From Palaeococcus pacificus DY20341 (GTDB taxonomy: Archaea > Methanobacteriota_B > Thermococci > Thermococcales > Thermococcaceae), in the NCBI RefSeq assembly GCF_000725425.1, contig NZ_CP006019.1:1772480-1836479 (forward strand): a DNA stretch of 64,000 nucleotides, written 5' to 3'. Positions 63,929-64,000 of this stretch are shown here, piece by piece. The notes beneath the pieces were generated by a model. That model made no database searches. It was not told where the DNA came from and saw only the letters and a list, made by a program, of their open reading frames with translations. A program made the position numbers and the translations under genes. Each line of letters opens with the position of its first letter. Within the stretch, counting starts at the first letter, position 1.

Positions 63929-64000
63929 TCATGAGGATATGCTTTCTTCATATTGGAGGATTAGTGCTCCCAAAATAATCAGTACAGCGCCTATGGTTTG
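63929..64000 (-). CDS. C-terminal end of a membrane protein (EamA-like?), cut by window edge
   Basis: On the minus strand the last 23 codons read QTIGAVLIILGALILQYEES and a short tail, then TGA at 63929-63931. The other two frames contain stops. A final hydrophobic span of this form (xxIGAxLIxxGxLL) is typical of EamA/DMT transporters, but only this much is visible. Confidence 0.5.
   Translation of the reverse strand, partial: QTIGAVLIILGALILQYEESISS

Overview
The window reads as a hyperthermophilic euryarchaeon of the order Thermococcales (Thermococcus, Pyrococcus or a close relative). The support is the gene content: tungsten-type GAPOR, a triosephosphate isomerase of archaeal type, a bifunctional FBP aldolase/phosphatase, aIF2-gamma, eS6, eL41, Kae1, TtuA, AsnA of the aspartyl-tRNA-synthetase type, DUF835 proteins, and a tRNA-Trp whose intron carries box C/D motifs. 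It is also supported by archaeal TATA boxes and by GGTGAT-type Shine-Dalgarno (SD) sites in front of most genes. The DNA is AT-rich and gene-dense, with many 1-20 nt start/stop overlaps. No insertion sequence, CRISPR array or provirus was seen.

Layout. Positions 1-25.6 kb are a cell-surface glycan region: glycosyltransferases (GT4, GT2, GT-C), a short AglB oligosaccharyltransferase, two divergently placed 509-residue Wzx-like flippases, sugar-nucleotide enzymes, and four alkaline-phosphatase-superfamily genes, one of them broken by an in-frame TGA. Inside this region lies a tight plus-strand operon (13.7-20.3 kb): RHH regulator, sulfate adenylyltransferase, DHH phosphoesterase, phosphodiesterase-like protein, APS kinase, TauE-type transporter and flippase. 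It looks like a PAPS-making module for sulfating exported glycans. A structured 164-nt non-coding RNA (9899-10062) and a decayed gene sit upstream of a DUF835 gene.

From 26 kb the window is mostly core chromosome. It holds a site-2 protease, a LOG-like protein, a P-loop-less KaiC relative, TtuA, tpi and gor (both with a glycolytic-regulator motif), kae1, and a five-gene minus-strand operon (38.4-34.7 kb: unknown protein, NSUN-type methyltransferase, AglD-like protein, Trm112-like microprotein, NAD kinase). Next come carbamate kinase, a YhfC-PadR-SdpI-SdpI membrane module, a nitrilase, eL41, a metallophosphatase and an M28-type peptidase. These are followed by a KaiC / small partner / GH57-like operon, Dol-P-mannose synthase, tRNA-Pro and tRNA-Tyr, a CBS-antiporter pair, AsnA, and the classic eS6 / aIF2-gamma / PIN block. 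The last part holds fbp, the intron-bearing tRNA-Trp, a candidate C/D sRNA, Lrp, XTP pyrophosphatase, adenosine-specific kinase, a two-domain HTH regulator and a radical-SAM-like protein without its cluster-binding motif.

How the genes work together: sugar nucleotides and Dol-P-mannose feed the glycosyltransferases, flippases move lipid-linked glycans, AglB transfers them to protein, and the sulfate operon could decorate them. tpi, gor and fbp each carry a version of TATCAC-N5-GTGATA. It lies downstream of the TATA box at the glycolytic genes and upstream of it at fbp, as expected for opposite control by one TrmB-type regulator.
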